Shown here piece after piece: positions 9,422 through 17,463 of a stretch of 64,000 bases of DNA; within the stretch, counting starts at the first letter, position 1, and every line of letters begins with the position of its first letter. Made by a program: the position numbers and the translations under genes. This DNA is from Halodesulfovibrio marinisediminis DSM 17456. Its GTDB lineage: Bacteria > Desulfobacterota > Desulfovibrionia > Desulfovibrionales > Desulfovibrionaceae. Under the pieces are notes generated by a model that did no database searches, was not told where the DNA came from, and saw only the letters and a program-made list of their open reading frames with translations. Location of the stretch: contig NZ_FSRG01000003.1 in assembly GCF_900129975.1 (NCBI RefSeq), positions 546,997-610,996 of the forward strand, in the 5' to 3' direction.

Positions 9422-9442
9422 ACTTATAATCTAGACAAGTTG
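9422..9442. promoter_or_regulatory. Second TCTAGA-centred site, upstream of phnC
   Basis: ACTTATAATCTAGACAAGT shares ATCTAGACAA with the palindrome before phnG. Outside the TCTAGA core its symmetry is weaker. On the phnC-coding strand it reads ACTTGTCTAGATTATAAGT, and TATAAG could serve as a -10 element, so a bound repressor would block initiation. The assignment rests on the shared ten-base core and position only. Confidence 0.5.
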
Positions 9443-9761
9443 CTGATTGGTCTATTTGAAGGAGCTGATTCTTATTGTTCTGATAGGTTGCTAAGTCGTT
9501 GCGAGGTTGCAGCAAGTTACTTTGTGACGATCAATAGTTACAAAAGCAGTTAATGTGCGGAGAGCAGGGCGGTGGGATAGAGTAAAACGTTATCGCTTAC
9601 CTGTAAGCTGTGACTGGAGATGACTTGGCATTTTTATGTAGAATTTAACCTCAAGTCAGAACATGTTTGGGGATGGAAGAAGAGGACTTTTAACCTAATC
9701 TAACTGTATGAACGATGGATGAGTCTTCTCAGGAAACGTATATAGCAACTTAGCTATGTTA

Positions 9762-9799
9762 CGTAGACCTCGCTAGAGCGAGGCCTACGATTTTACTTT
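9762..9799. terminator. Stem-loop of uncertain role, possible terminator
   Basis: CGTAGACCTCGC and GCGAGGCCTACG form a 12-bp stem with one mismatch around the loop TAGA, followed on the plus strand by an interrupted T tract (GATTTTACTTTT). No gene on the plus strand ends just before it. It may terminate an unseen small RNA or be a remnant. Confidence 0.35.
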
Positions 9800-10088
9800 T
9801 GCGGGCACTTTACAGACTAGCCTTTTTCAGAAGTCTTTCCCAATCCACGTGATCTTAATCATTTTGTAGAGCATTTTAGATGTCGACATTTTTACCAGTC
9901 GCAAATCTATGTTCAACGTCCATCTCTTGCCAAGTTAATTTCCTCTTGGATTAAAAGATTCTTTAGATCAGGTTTGAAAGCGGGTGGGGTCAGGCGGTAA
10001 TATCTGAGGCCCAAAGCCTTCAGAGCTTAAACCAAGCCTTTATAGCAAAGCCCGTAAAAATAGGTTCTTATGAGATGTAGCTTTGATT

Positions 10089-11519
10089 TTACTTAGCGAA
10101 TTCATTTCCAATTTTTTGGATTTCTTCCAGAAGCAAATCAAGATCCTGAATGTCTGTACGATGGTTTGTAATATTCACGCGGATGGCCAGCTTGCCATTC
10201 AAGAAGGTGGTAGAAGGAGCCGCTATTCCTCTTTCCTGCAGAGCAATAACAATATCTCGGTTTAGGGTGTCTAAATCACTTTCCGTCTCCGAGAGGTATC
10301 GGAAGCAGACAATGTTGAGAGCAACGGGGGCTAAAAGCTCAAACTGTGCAGACTGTTTAACCTTCTCACCAAGGTAGGCTGCCTGTCTGCAATTTTCATC
10401 AATGCATGCGCCTAGCTTATCCACCCCATGTTCAAGAATATGAGCCCACACTTTCAATGCCCTGAACCCTCGAGACAGCTCTGGACCAAGATCCACAGGC
10501 CACAACTCTCCCGCAGCCAGCCCTTTATTTACTCCAGTAAGGTATTCCGCTCGCCCAGAAAAAGATTGCAGATGTTTTTTCTTGGAGCGAATCAGCACAC
10601 ACCCCGCATCGTAGTTAACCTGTAACCACTTGTGAAAGTCAAATGCCAGTGAATCTGCTCGATTAAGGCCGGAAAGCCGCTCTTGCACGGTTTTGCTCAA
10701 AATAGCGGTGGCACCAAAGGCACCGTCAACATGGAACCACAAATTTTCTTTTTTGGCCATTTCTGCAAGCGCATCCAAATTGTCAATGGCCCCGACATTA
10801 ACCGAACCAGCCGTACCTACAACGAAAAAGGGCTCAAAACCTTGTGCACGGTCATCTTCAATGGCTTTTTGCAGTGCAGCTAGGTTCATGGAAAAGTCGT
10901 CATTACAAGGGATTCGCCTCAGTGATCCGCTCCCTAACCCTAACAGATCAAAAGCACGTGCAATACAAGAATGAGCCTGCTCGGAAACATATCCAACCAA
11001 TGGAGCCTTTCCGACACCATGCTCTCTGCATTGATAATCAAGTCTTGAATCCCTTGCGACTTTGCAGGCGATAATGGTTGCCATGGAGGTTCCGGAAACC
11101 ACGAGCCCACTTGCTTCTTCCGGGAAGCCCATCATTTGGCGACTCCACTCTATGACTTGTTGTTCAACATAGATGGCACCATGGTCACGTCCTCCCAGAT
11201 TCGCATTCATAGCTGCGCTTGTAATTTCAGCTAATACGTTCCCGGGGTTGCCTGCTCCATGCACCCACCCAAAAAAGCGCGGGTGTGTATTTCCCACACC
11301 ATACGGCAATAGCTCTGCGAGTTTCATCTGCAACGATTCATGATCAAGACCATCAGCTGGAAGATCAGCACGCAAGACTTCTTTCATACCTTCCGGCAAG
11401 GGCGTCCAAACTCTTCCTTCTTTGGCGGATTGCATTTTATCGATAGCAGTATCTAATAATTTGTGTGCCGAAGCGCGAAAAGCTCCCCAATCTTCAGGGT
11501 CCAATGTATTTTGGCCCAT
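10089..11519 (-). CDS. Group II PLP-dependent amino-acid decarboxylase
   Basis: A 476-residue enzyme of the aromatic-amino-acid/glutamate/histidine decarboxylase family (pyridoxal-phosphate fold type I). Evidence: THPRFFGWVHGAGNP near residue 80, LVVSGTSMATIIA (cofactor phosphate region), HVDGAFGA (aspartate binding the PLP ring nitrogen), and SLAFDFHKWLQVNYDAG with the Schiff-base lysine after FDFH. AAAGGAG precedes the ATG. The amino acid used cannot be told; tyrosine, phenylalanine, tryptophan or an acidic substrate are all possible. It stands alone, with no transporter beside it on the same strand. Confidence 0.88.
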   Translation of the reverse strand: MGQNTLDPEDWGAFRASAHKLLDTAIDKMQSAKEGRVWTPLPEGMKEVLRADLPADGLDHESLQMKLAELLPYGVGNTHPRFFGWVHGAGNPGNVLAEITSAAMNANLGGRDHGAIYVEQQVIEWSRQMMGFPEEASGLVVSGTSMATIIACKVARDSRLDYQCREHGVGKAPLVGYVSEQAHSCIARAFDLLGLGSGSLRRIPCNDDFSMNLAALQKAIEDDRAQGFEPFFVVGTAGSVNVGAIDNLDALAEMAKKENLWFHVDGAFGATAILSKTVQERLSGLNRADSLAFDFHKWLQVNYDAGCVLIRSKKKHLQSFSGRAEYLTGVNKGLAAGELWPVDLGPELSRGFRALKVWAHILEHGVDKLGACIDENCRQAAYLGEKVKQSAQFELLAPVALNIVCFRYLSETESDLDTLNRDIVIALQERGIAAPSTTFLNGKLAIRVNITNHRTDIQDLDLLLEEIQKIGNEFAK

Positions 11520-11718
11520 GGCATTTCTCCTTTGATAGTGTTCAACGACCCAGCGCTGATTTCAAATTTCAAACAATGAATTGCTTAGGGCAACTACCTT
11601 AAGTCGTCTTGCAAAAGCAACTTGTTTTCGAAGCTGCACGTTCTGGACTGAGAAACTGAATCGCTCTAAGTTTTATAGACTTTTTTGAGGTATGAAATTG
11701 TAATTTAAGGAGGATACG

Positions 11719-11966
11719 ATGAACGATAAGCGTTGCACTGATAAATTCAAAATTGAAGCAGAGAAGCAGATCACAGAACATGGCTATTTAGTCCAAGATG
11801 TTACTCAGCGGGTAGAAGTAAGTTCGCACAGCCTGTATTTGTGGCAAAAGAAGTATCGTGATGGTGTCGTTTCGGCAGGTCATATCGATGATCGCAGGTA
11901 GAAATAAAGAGTCTACGAGCTGAACTGAAACATGTAATGGAAGAGCGAAAAAATTTTAATGAGTAA
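11719..11966 (+). pseudogene. Decayed IS3-family transposase OrfA fragment
   Basis: The first 60 codons encode the helix-turn-helix part of an IS3-type OrfA (KFKIEAEKQITEHGYLVQDV, SLYLWQKKYRDG) and then hit a stop at about 11899. In a shifted frame the typical next segment continues: VEIKSLRAELKHVMEER, then NFNE and a stop at 11964. The coiled-coil leucine zipper is therefore separated by a frameshift, and the catalytic OrfB is absent. AAGGAGG remains before the ATG. This is a dead remnant with no clear terminal repeats. Confidence 0.8.
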
Positions 11967-12380
11967 ACAAGAGTTACCTTTTGGTAGTTTTTTTGTGCTG
12001 TAAAAGTAGTGCCGTCAACCGTTCTGTTTTTTTAGGGTACAACAAATGTAGGGGGAGAACTACACAGCGTTGGTAGGTTGTCAACAGGGGGGCAGAGCAA
12101 GGTAGATCACATCAATGTCATCATTTTATGCTTTTTCAGCAAATTCAGGATCCAAGTCTTATATAGCTTTTGTGATCAACGTGAGTACATGCCCGTGCGT
12201 TATCCCAACTAACAAGTTGTGGATATCAAGTTATAAAAAAAACGACAGTATCGGGTATTGTGACGTGTATAACCTACTAATTTTTTTGATTCGGTTTACA
12301 AATTCAAACATACAAGGCAGGCTGTCCTTTTTGAATGTGTATTTGGTATAGCTAGATATAGTAATTAGCAGGGAGTGTGT
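11967..12380. other. Gene-free region upstream of the BCCT transporter
   Basis: About 410 bases that probably include the tail of the insertion-element remnant and the transporter promoter. A small stem (TTACC-TTTT-GGTAG) followed by seven T bases at about 11973-11997 may end transcription from the remnant. No coding sequence is convincing. Confidence 0.5.
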
Positions 12381-14288
12381 ATGACGAAAGGACGCTTTGA
12401 ACTTATTGACAAACCAACTTTCTTTGGTGCGTTGGGACTGTTGGTGTCAGTAGCTCTTCCTTTATTGCTTTTTCCGCATAAAGGGGAGGAATGGATTGGC
12501 GTTGCCAAAACATTCATGACAGATTCTATGGGCGTTATGTATCTGGCTATTGGCCTTGCTGCAGTTTTCTTTGTTATTTATATTGTCTTTTCCGATATTG
12601 GTCAGATTAAGTTAGGTAGTCCAGATGAAGATCCTGAATATTCAACTAGCTCTTGGGCGGCGATGCTTTTTTGCGGTGGTATTGGAGCAAGTATTTTATA
12701 TTGGGGAGTTATTGAGTGGGCTTATTACTACCAATATCCTCCTTTTCAGCTGGAGCCGGGGAGCAATGAAGCCATACGTTGGGCTGCAACGTATGGTATT
12801 TTTCATTGGGGGCCAGTGGCGTGGTCTCTTTATTTAGTACCGGCATTGCCTATTGCGTATTTTTTTCATGTGCGCAACCAGCCTATTCTTAAAGTCTCCT
12901 ATGCGTTGATGCCTGTTCTTGGTGAACAACGATGCAATGGCTGGGTCGGAAAACTTATTGATGTACTTTTTATCTTCGGCATGCTTGGTGGTGGCGCAAC
13001 CTCGTTGGGGTTGGCTGCTCCTCTTATCAACAGTGGGATAAGTCATCTTTTTGGTTTGCCACAAAACATAACTATGCAGGTGATTGTGCTAATGGTGTGT
13101 ACAGCATTGTTTGGTTATTCTGCATACTCAGGAATGGATAAGGGGATTAAGGTATTAAGTAATATTAACTTCTGGGGAGCAATGGGGCTGCTTTTTTATG
13201 TTCTGTGCGTTGGTCCGACTACCTTCATGCTCGAAACAGGATTAGATTCCCTTGGTCGAATGCTTACAAATTTCTTTGTGATGGCAACATGGGCTGAACC
13301 GTATGGTGGCTATGGTGCATTTAAAGATACGCATTTTCCGCAAGACTGGACTATTTTCTACTGGGCTTGGTGGTTAGTCTTTGCCCCTACCATGGGATTG
13401 TTTATTGCTCGTATTTCTCGTGGGCGTACAATTAAACAAATGGTTGTTGGTGCAATCTTTTTTGGTTCCATGGGATGCTTTCTCTTCTTTATGATTATGG
13501 GCAATTACGGAATCTTTTTACAGCTTTCAGGTCAACTAGATGTAGTGGGACTATTAAATACTCAGGGAGCCTCAGCTACTATCTTCAACGTCTTATCGAC
13601 ATTACCTTTTGGAACTGTGGTTATTGCTGTTTTTACAATCTTGTGTGTGATTTTTACTGCAACTACATTTGATTCGATTTCGTATATTTTGGCTGCTGTG
13701 GTTCAGAATAATGTTACCGCAGAACCAATGCGCTGGAACCGTCTTTTTTGGGCGTTTGCATTATCATTTTTGCCAACGATTCTTATGTTTATGGGTGGCC
13801 TGTCAACCTTGCAAACAGCCGCGATTGTTGGCGGGGTACCGTTGCTGGGTATAGCTATTTTGTTGATGATGTCTGCTGTTAGAGCTGCTACTTTAGATCT
13901 AGCTCATCAGGAAAGCTATGAAGACCCTGTTATTAACATTGAAGCACTGCCAGATGTGGACCCATGGTCTATTGAGGGAGTAGCTCTGGCTCGTTTTGAA
14001 GACTTGAAGGATGTTGCTATTAATGCAGCAAAAGCTGAGAGAAAGGCCCTTAGCAAAATTTATCAACTTAAGAAAAAAATTCGTAAAGAAGCACTGGCGC
14101 GTGGGATGTCAAACCTTGACTTGGGGGATGCTCCAAAAAGTATGATTGAAGAGTTGGAACGTCTTACAGCTATTGCTATCGAGGCAAAAGAACACAAAAT
14201 TGTAGCTTCTGAAGAGGCACAGGCTGCACGTGTTATCTTTGATGATCTGTTCCGCGAGTCAAAAGAAGAGGCATCAAAGTTCGCTTAA
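12381..14288 (+). CDS. BCCT-family transporter
   Basis: Sodium- or proton-coupled carrier of the betaine/carnitine/choline family, with about 12 membrane helices. Family features are CGGIGASILYWGVIEWAYYY (glycine-rich helix), IFHWGPVAWSLYL, and the signature helix WAWWLVFAPTMGLFIARISRGR. The ATG at 12381 has AGGGAG 5 bases upstream; an in-frame GTG 6 bases earlier overlaps that element. After the last helix (about residue 505) a charged tail of some 130 residues rich in heptad-like A/E/K runs, probably a cytoplasmic coiled coil, could act in osmosensing as in BetP. The substrate (betaine, choline, carnitine or another) is not determined. A terminator follows. Confidence 0.92.
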   Translation: MTKGRFELIDKPTFFGALGLLVSVALPLLLFPHKGEEWIGVAKTFMTDSMGVMYLAIGLAAVFFVIYIVFSDIGQIKLGSPDEDPEYSTSSWAAMLFCGGIGASILYWGVIEWAYYYQYPPFQLEPGSNEAIRWAATYGIFHWGPVAWSLYLVPALPIAYFFHVRNQPILKVSYALMPVLGEQRCNGWVGKLIDVLFIFGMLGGGATSLGLAAPLINSGISHLFGLPQNITMQVIVLMVCTALFGYSAYSGMDKGIKVLSNINFWGAMGLLFYVLCVGPTTFMLETGLDSLGRMLTNFFVMATWAEPYGGYGAFKDTHFPQDWTIFYWAWWLVFAPTMGLFIARISRGRTIKQMVVGAIFFGSMGCFLFFMIMGNYGIFLQLSGQLDVVGLLNTQGASATIFNVLSTLPFGTVVIAVFTILCVIFTATTFDSISYILAAVVQNNVTAEPMRWNRLFWAFALSFLPTILMFMGGLSTLQTAAIVGGVPLLGIAILLMMSAVRAATLDLAHQESYEDPVINIEALPDVDPWSIEGVALARFEDLKDVAINAAKAERKALSKIYQLKKKIRKEALARGMSNLDLGDAPKSMIEELERLTAIAIEAKEHKIVASEEAQAARVIFDDLFRESKEEASKFA

Positions 14289-14311
14289 CCATCTAATGTT
14301 TTAAATAAAAG

Positions 14312-14349
14312 AAAAAAGCTCTTACATGTTTTTTGTAAGAGCTTTTTTT
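14312..14349 (+). terminator. Rho-independent terminator after the BCCT gene
   Basis: AAAGCTCTTACA and TGTAAGAGCTTT pair around a T-rich loop and are followed by seven T bases. Confidence 0.9.
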
Positions 14350-14651
14350 GTTTGGTCTGGGCTCACTCTTGATTTTGCCTTAGTTATGTGAAGTACTTGT
14401 TCGGATATGATGAGGGAGTGGCGATTCAGTCGGCATGATTCGAAAATTTGTTTATTCAAATCAAATATAATTTGAACAAGGCATGTGCTTGAATCAAGGG
14501 TAAGGGCTGGAAAACTGTAGATATAATTCAGTCAATATCTTTTTACACTATCTAACTAATAATATTGCATGTTATTGACTTTGTGCAATAAGTCACAATA
14601 AGGTAGTGTTTACTCATTCAGTTTATTTTCTGACCTTATAGGACGAACGAC
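14350..14651. other. Upstream region of the sensor kinase operon
   Basis: About 300 bases, AT-rich, with no coding sequence. A short inverted repeat (TTCAAAT at 14455 and ATTTGAA at 14470) could be a regulator site. No sigma-54 GG/GC element at the right spacing was seen here, so the kinase/regulator pair is probably transcribed by another sigma factor. Confidence 0.4.
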
Positions 14652-16082
14652 GTGATGAAGCTTAATATCAAACAGCGAATATTAGTTGGTTTTTTGTTGC
14701 TTTCCATTGGTCTTGGAAGTCAGACTGTTTTTTTTTACAACCAGCTTCTCACTGTAGAAGATAAGATAAGCTCAGTTGAGTTTATTGATGATATTGCGAA
14801 AATTATTCTAGAGTTTAGAAGGCAAGAAAAAAACTATCTACTTTACGGGGAACAGGAGAGTTATCAGACCGCCCTTAAAGGCATCGACAATACTCTAGAG
14901 CTACTGCACAGGCGTACAGAACTTCAACTGGAACCGGAAATTATCAGGTATATTATACAGCTAAAAGACACCATCTCACTGTACAAGAATAACATCATCG
15001 CCATGCATGGAGTTAAAAATAAGGACTCCAATGAATACAAAAAAGACGTTGAAAAGCTTCGCAACACTGGGCACGAACTAGTCGTAAAAGCGCAATTAAT
15101 ATCTCGTCTGGAACGAGAAAATATTCTTCATATTAACAGACTGCTGCGTAACTACATTCTTATTTCAGTTCTTGCTGTTGCCGGTCTTCTCTTCTTTACA
15201 GTCTACTTTCTCTCCAAGGGAATTATCGCCCCGCTTAAAGCCATTGAAGAGACCACGCAAAAAATTGCGCAGGGTAACTTCAGCAATGTTAACGTAAAAA
15301 AATATGATGACGAAATGTCGCAGGTTCAAAAGGCCTTCAACAGCATGGTTGCAGAACTTGAAAATCGTCAGACTCAGCTTGTTCAAGCACAGAAATTATC
15401 ATCCATAGGCACTCTTAGTGCAGGTATTGCCCATCAGGTAAACAATCCGCTTAATAACATATCGACTTCTGCACAAATCCTTCAGGAAGTCCTTTCTGAC
15501 TCTGCTGATTCCTTTCAGAAAAAGTTGTTGCATAACATTGAAAGCGAAACTCTTCGGGCGCGAGATATTGTAAAAGGGCTGCTTGAATTTGCGCGTCATA
15601 CTGATCTTTGTATGCAGGTTGTTACTCTTTCTGAAGTTGTCGGCAAAGCAGTTTCACTCGTCTCATCACAAGTTCCATCTGGTGTTTCACTTACTGTTGA
15701 TGTCCCATCTGGAATTACGGTCTACATTGATCCACAACGTATGGGGGAAGTTCTCATCAATTTGATAATCAACGCAATTCAGGCGATTGAACCGGAACGG
15801 GGTGAGATACATATCTATGTTTCGGAAAAAGCGACGCACGATATGAGTACCATCGTTGTTGCCGACACAGGAAAAGGGATAAGTGAAGAAGACTTACCTA
15901 AAGTTTTCGACCCGTTCTTCACCCAAAAAGAAGTGGGACAAGGCACAGGACTTGGACTTTCTGTGGCGTATGGAATCATCGAAGAATTTAACGGGAAAAT
16001 CCGTGTTGAAAGTGAGCTCGGAAAAGGAACCTGTTTCTTTATAGACCTTCCAAAGATGCAGCATTCCAGTTCAGCAGCATAA
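14652..16082 (+). CDS. Membrane sensor histidine kinase
   Basis: A 476-residue kinase. Membrane helices at about residues 10-30 and 168-188 enclose a helical periplasmic sensor domain with an FRRQEKNYLLYG motif, as in four-helix-bundle sensors. HAMP domain about 188-240. Phosphoacceptor H261 lies in GIAHQVNNPLNNI. The ATPase has its N box at NLIINAIQA (370-378), G1 at ADTGKGIS (404-411) and G2 at GQGTGLGLS (429-437). The GTG start has AGGA 8 bases before it. The NtrC-type regulator gene begins 27 bases downstream and is surely its partner. The HQVNNPL type of H box is common in kinases paired with sigma-54 regulators. The signal is unknown. Confidence 0.92.
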   Translation: MMKLNIKQRILVGFLLLSIGLGSQTVFFYNQLLTVEDKISSVEFIDDIAKIILEFRRQEKNYLLYGEQESYQTALKGIDNTLELLHRRTELQLEPEIIRYIIQLKDTISLYKNNIIAMHGVKNKDSNEYKKDVEKLRNTGHELVVKAQLISRLERENILHINRLLRNYILISVLAVAGLLFFTVYFLSKGIIAPLKAIEETTQKIAQGNFSNVNVKKYDDEMSQVQKAFNSMVAELENRQTQLVQAQKLSSIGTLSAGIAHQVNNPLNNISTSAQILQEVLSDSADSFQKKLLHNIESETLRARDIVKGLLEFARHTDLCMQVVTLSEVVGKAVSLVSSQVPSGVSLTVDVPSGITVYIDPQRMGEVLINLIINAIQAIEPERGEIHIYVSEKATHDMSTIVVADTGKGISEEDLPKVFDPFFTQKEVGQGTGLGLSVAYGIIEEFNGKIRVESELGKGTCFFIDLPKMQHSSSAA

Positions 16083-16109
16083 CGTAATCGCAAAGCAAAG
16101 GTCATTATC

Positions 16110-17462
16110 ATGCAAGAACCACGCATTCTGATAGCTGAAGACGAAATTATTGCCAGAGAAAACCTCGCCCATACGCTTACAAAGCTTGGCGGGCAGATAA
16201 CAGCTGCTGAAAATGGTAATGAAGCACTGGCGTCGCTGGAAGCGCAGGAGTTCGATGTTGTACTAACTGACTTAAAGATGCCGGACATAGACGGCATAGA
16301 ATTGCTGCATCACATAAAAAGTACTTCTCCGGACACCGAGGTAATTGTTTTAACTGGGTATGCAACAGTAAACAGCGCGGTTGATGCCATGGATAAGGGA
16401 GCATTTCGCTATATTGCAAAGCCCATCAGGTTGGATGAAGTTACCCTGTATGTGCAGCAGGCGCTGGAGAAAAAAAGACTGAAAGAAGAAGTCGCTTCAC
16501 TGCGTAAAAATTTCAGAAAAGGCACAGACAGCATTATAGGGCACAGTCAAAGTATTACGAATCTGAAACAGCAGATAGATCAGATTGCTCCGGTTAACTG
16601 TACAGTCCTTATTCATGGAGAGACCGGTACAGGCAAAGAGTTGGTTGCCAAAGCCTTGCATGTAGGAAGCCCCAAATGTGATAATAAGTTTGTGGCGGTA
16701 AACTGCGCTTCATTTAATGAAGAGTTGCTGGCAAACGAACTCTTCGGACATGAAAAGTCCGCCTTTACAGGTGCAGGGAGTGTCAAGAAAGGGTTGTTTG
16801 AAGTTGCGGACGGGGGCACCTTCTTTCTGGATGAAATCGGCGAAATGCCGCTCAGTATGCAAGCAAATTTGTTAAGAGTTTTGGAGACACGAAAGCTACT
16901 GAGGGTTGGCGGAACAACAGAGATTCCGGTCGATGTACGCATTATTGCAGCAACAAACAGAAACCTGCAAGAAATGGTAGAGCAAGGTACCTTCCGAAGA
17001 GATTTGTATTATCGTCTGAACATTCTTACGCTGGAAATTCCACCGCTTAATCAGCGTACAGATGACATCCCGCTGCTTGCCAGCTTTTTTGCAAACAAGT
17101 TTGCAACGCTCTTTGATAAAACAATTACTGAAATAGACGATGACGTTCTCACCATCCTGAATGACTATCCGTTCCCTGGAAACGTACGGGAACTTGAAAA
17201 TTTGATGCAGCGTGCTGTTGTACTTTGCAATGGAAAAAATATTCGCGCCGCCCACCTTCCACCCGACCTTCAGCAAACTTTTGTAACACGACTGGAAGTT
17301 CCCACCACTGAACCTATCGTTTCACTGGAAGAAAACGAGCGTAACCATCTTAGGCGTGTTCTCAAATACACAAACAACAACAAATCGCACGCGGCAAAAC
17401 TGCTAGGGCTTAACCGCGGTTCCTTGTGGCGAAAAATGAAACGGTTCGGGCTGGACGAATAA
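16110..17462 (+). CDS. Sigma-54-dependent response regulator (NtrC family)
   Basis: A 450-residue enhancer-binding protein. Receiver domain 1-120: acidic pair E10/D11, phosphoacceptor D54 in TDLKMPD, T82 and K104. AAA+ domain about 140-375: Walker A GETGTGKE (170-177), Walker B GGTFFLDE (235-242), and the sigma-54 contact loop reading SAFTGA (217-222) instead of GAFTGA. Fis-type helix-turn-helix at about 408-448 (LRRVLKYTNNNKSHAAKLLG). It should activate the sigma-54 promoter at 19697. It lies 27 bases after the kinase gene and is convergent with the receiver-Lon gene, whose receiver closely resembles its own. Confidence 0.94.
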   Translation: MQEPRILIAEDEIIARENLAHTLTKLGGQITAAENGNEALASLEAQEFDVVLTDLKMPDIDGIELLHHIKSTSPDTEVIVLTGYATVNSAVDAMDKGAFRYIAKPIRLDEVTLYVQQALEKKRLKEEVASLRKNFRKGTDSIIGHSQSITNLKQQIDQIAPVNCTVLIHGETGTGKELVAKALHVGSPKCDNKFVAVNCASFNEELLANELFGHEKSAFTGAGSVKKGLFEVADGGTFFLDEIGEMPLSMQANLLRVLETRKLLRVGGTTEIPVDVRIIAATNRNLQEMVEQGTFRRDLYYRLNILTLEIPPLNQRTDDIPLLASFFANKFATLFDKTITEIDDDVLTILNDYPFPGNVRELENLMQRAVVLCNGKNIRAAHLPPDLQQTFVTRLEVPTTEPIVSLEENERNHLRRVLKYTNNNKSHAAKLLGLNRGSLWRKMKRFGLDE

Positions 17463-17463
17463 A

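Larger units (their letters stand above)
9311..10088. other. Gene-free region between phnC and the decarboxylase gene
   Basis: About 780 bases with no convincing coding sequence. They hold the phnC upstream region with its TCTAGA site (9422-9442) and a strong stem-loop (9762-9789). I recognise nothing else. The stretch 9960-10060, rich in GCCTT and AAGCC words, does not form an obvious fold. Confidence 0.6.

Noticed and set aside
12115-12351. Possible 78-codon gene before the BCCT transporter
   Set aside because: Very AT-rich, no ribosome site, and a residue pattern like translated intergenic DNA.
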